NCBI GenBank assembly: GCA_002381045.1
Contig: DFWT01000260.1
Span: 1-7,262, forward strand
Direction: 5' to 3'
Length of the DNA: 7,262 nt
Origin: Rhodoferax sp. UBA4127
GTDB taxonomy: Bacteria; Pseudomonadota; Gammaproteobacteria; Burkholderiales; Burkholderiaceae_C
Under the pieces are notes generated by a model that saw only the letters and a program-made list of their open reading frames with translations, was not told the DNA's origin and searched no databases. This document shows, piece by piece, positions 6,997 through 7,262 of the stretch. The position numbers and the translations under genes were made by a program. Position 1 is the first letter of the stretch, and every line of letters begins with the position of its first letter.

Positions 6997-7262
6997 CTAT
7001 TTTATCAATGATTGAACTGATTTGAATTGAGGGTGTTCAGCGCTGCCCAGCCACTCAAAAACCACCATCTCGGTGGTCACGAGTTCGGCGCCCGCACCTG
7101 CCAATCGATCAAAAGCGGCGTCGCGGTTGCGTTCGGTGCGCGAACTGCAAGCATCGGTCACCACCCAGACATCAAACTCGTCTTCAAGCAAATGCAGTGC
7201 TGTCTGCAACAGGCAAACATGCGCCTCACAGCCAGCGATCACGATGCTGGCGCGCTCGGTGG
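6997..7262 (-). CDS. Isochorismatase-like cysteine hydrolase (C-terminal part; 5' end outside window)
   Basis: Eighty-seven codons before a TAG at 6999-6997 are visible, and the frame is still open at the right edge, so the beginning is missing. The segment VIAGCEAHVCLLQTALHLL is the signature of the isochorismatase-like alpha/beta hydrolase fold. The nucleophilic cysteine is the one in HVC, in the context GxExHVCxxQTA. The tail TTEMVVFEWLGSAEHPQFKSVQSLIK resembles the ISOC1/ISOC2-type and related stand-alone hydrolases more than true isochorismatases or nicotinamidases, as recalled from family members. A GTG at 7242 falls inside the conserved strand (the residue is Val in family members) and is not a plausible start. 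The substrate cannot be deduced: family members act on amides, carbamates or vinyl ethers, and many have no known substrate. It is convergent with aroD and shows no obvious functional link to it. Confidence 0.85.
   Translation of the reverse strand, partial: TERASIVIAGCEAHVCLLQTALHLLEDEFDVWVVTDACSSRTERNRDAAFDRLAGAGAELVTTEMVVFEWLGSAEHPQFKSVQSLIK

Noticed and set aside
7240..7242. GTG at 7242 as the start of an 81-residue protein
   Set aside because: The frame continues open to the window edge, and this Val lies inside the conserved strand before the catalytic GCEAHVC motif, so the visible part is a gene fragment and not a small complete gene.
1..7262. Mobile element, prophage, CRISPR array, toxin-antitoxin or defence system
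   Set aside because: No transposase, integrase, regularly spaced repeats, terminal inverted repeats, or small toxin-like gene pairs were seen. All complete genes are core metabolic enzymes.

Overview
The window looks like an ordinary chromosomal segment of a betaproteobacterium. Burkholderiales, probably Comamonadaceae or a close relative, is an inference from the overall look of the OdhA, OdhB and PrpE proteins and the moderately high GC. It has not been confirmed by any search. Coding density is high and there are no transposase, integrase, phage, CRISPR, tRNA or rRNA signatures.

Layout, left to right. (1) Positions 1-916, minus strand: the first 305 codons of odhB/sucB, the dihydrolipoyl succinyltransferase E2 of 2-oxoglutarate dehydrogenase. 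Its 3' end is cut off by the window edge. (2) 917-997: an 81-base gap holding the E2 ribosome-binding site and a perfect 8-bp stem-loop. (3) 998-3865, minus: complete odhA/sucA, the 955-residue ThDP-dependent E1. (4) 3866-4046: a 181-base spacer with a long imperfect hairpin just after the next gene and smaller inverted repeats close to the sucA start. (5) 4047-5942, minus: complete prpE, propionyl-CoA synthetase (631 residues). (6) 5943-6129: a divergent intergenic region with a candidate prpE promoter and a perfect 9-bp-arm palindrome. (7) 6130-6906, plus: a type I 3-dehydroquinate dehydratase (aroD) that appears to start at TTG. (8) 6907-6996: a short convergent gap. (9) 6997-7262, minus: the C-terminal 87 codons of an isochorismatase-like cysteine hydrolase that runs off the right edge.

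Function. OdhA and OdhB are two of the three components of the complex that turns 2-oxoglutarate into succinyl-CoA. The third, lipoamide dehydrogenase, would be expected beyond the left edge. PrpE activates propionate to propionyl-CoA. It sits alone here, without prpB, prpC or prpD, but codirectional with sucAB. AroD belongs to the shikimate/quinate pathway and is transcribed in the opposite direction.

I did not find a convincing undescribed system. The items worth a second look are small: three inverted repeats in the non-coding gaps, the placement of prpE upstream of sucAB, a possible coupling mini-ORF at the sucA start, and the type I aroD with a non-ATG start.
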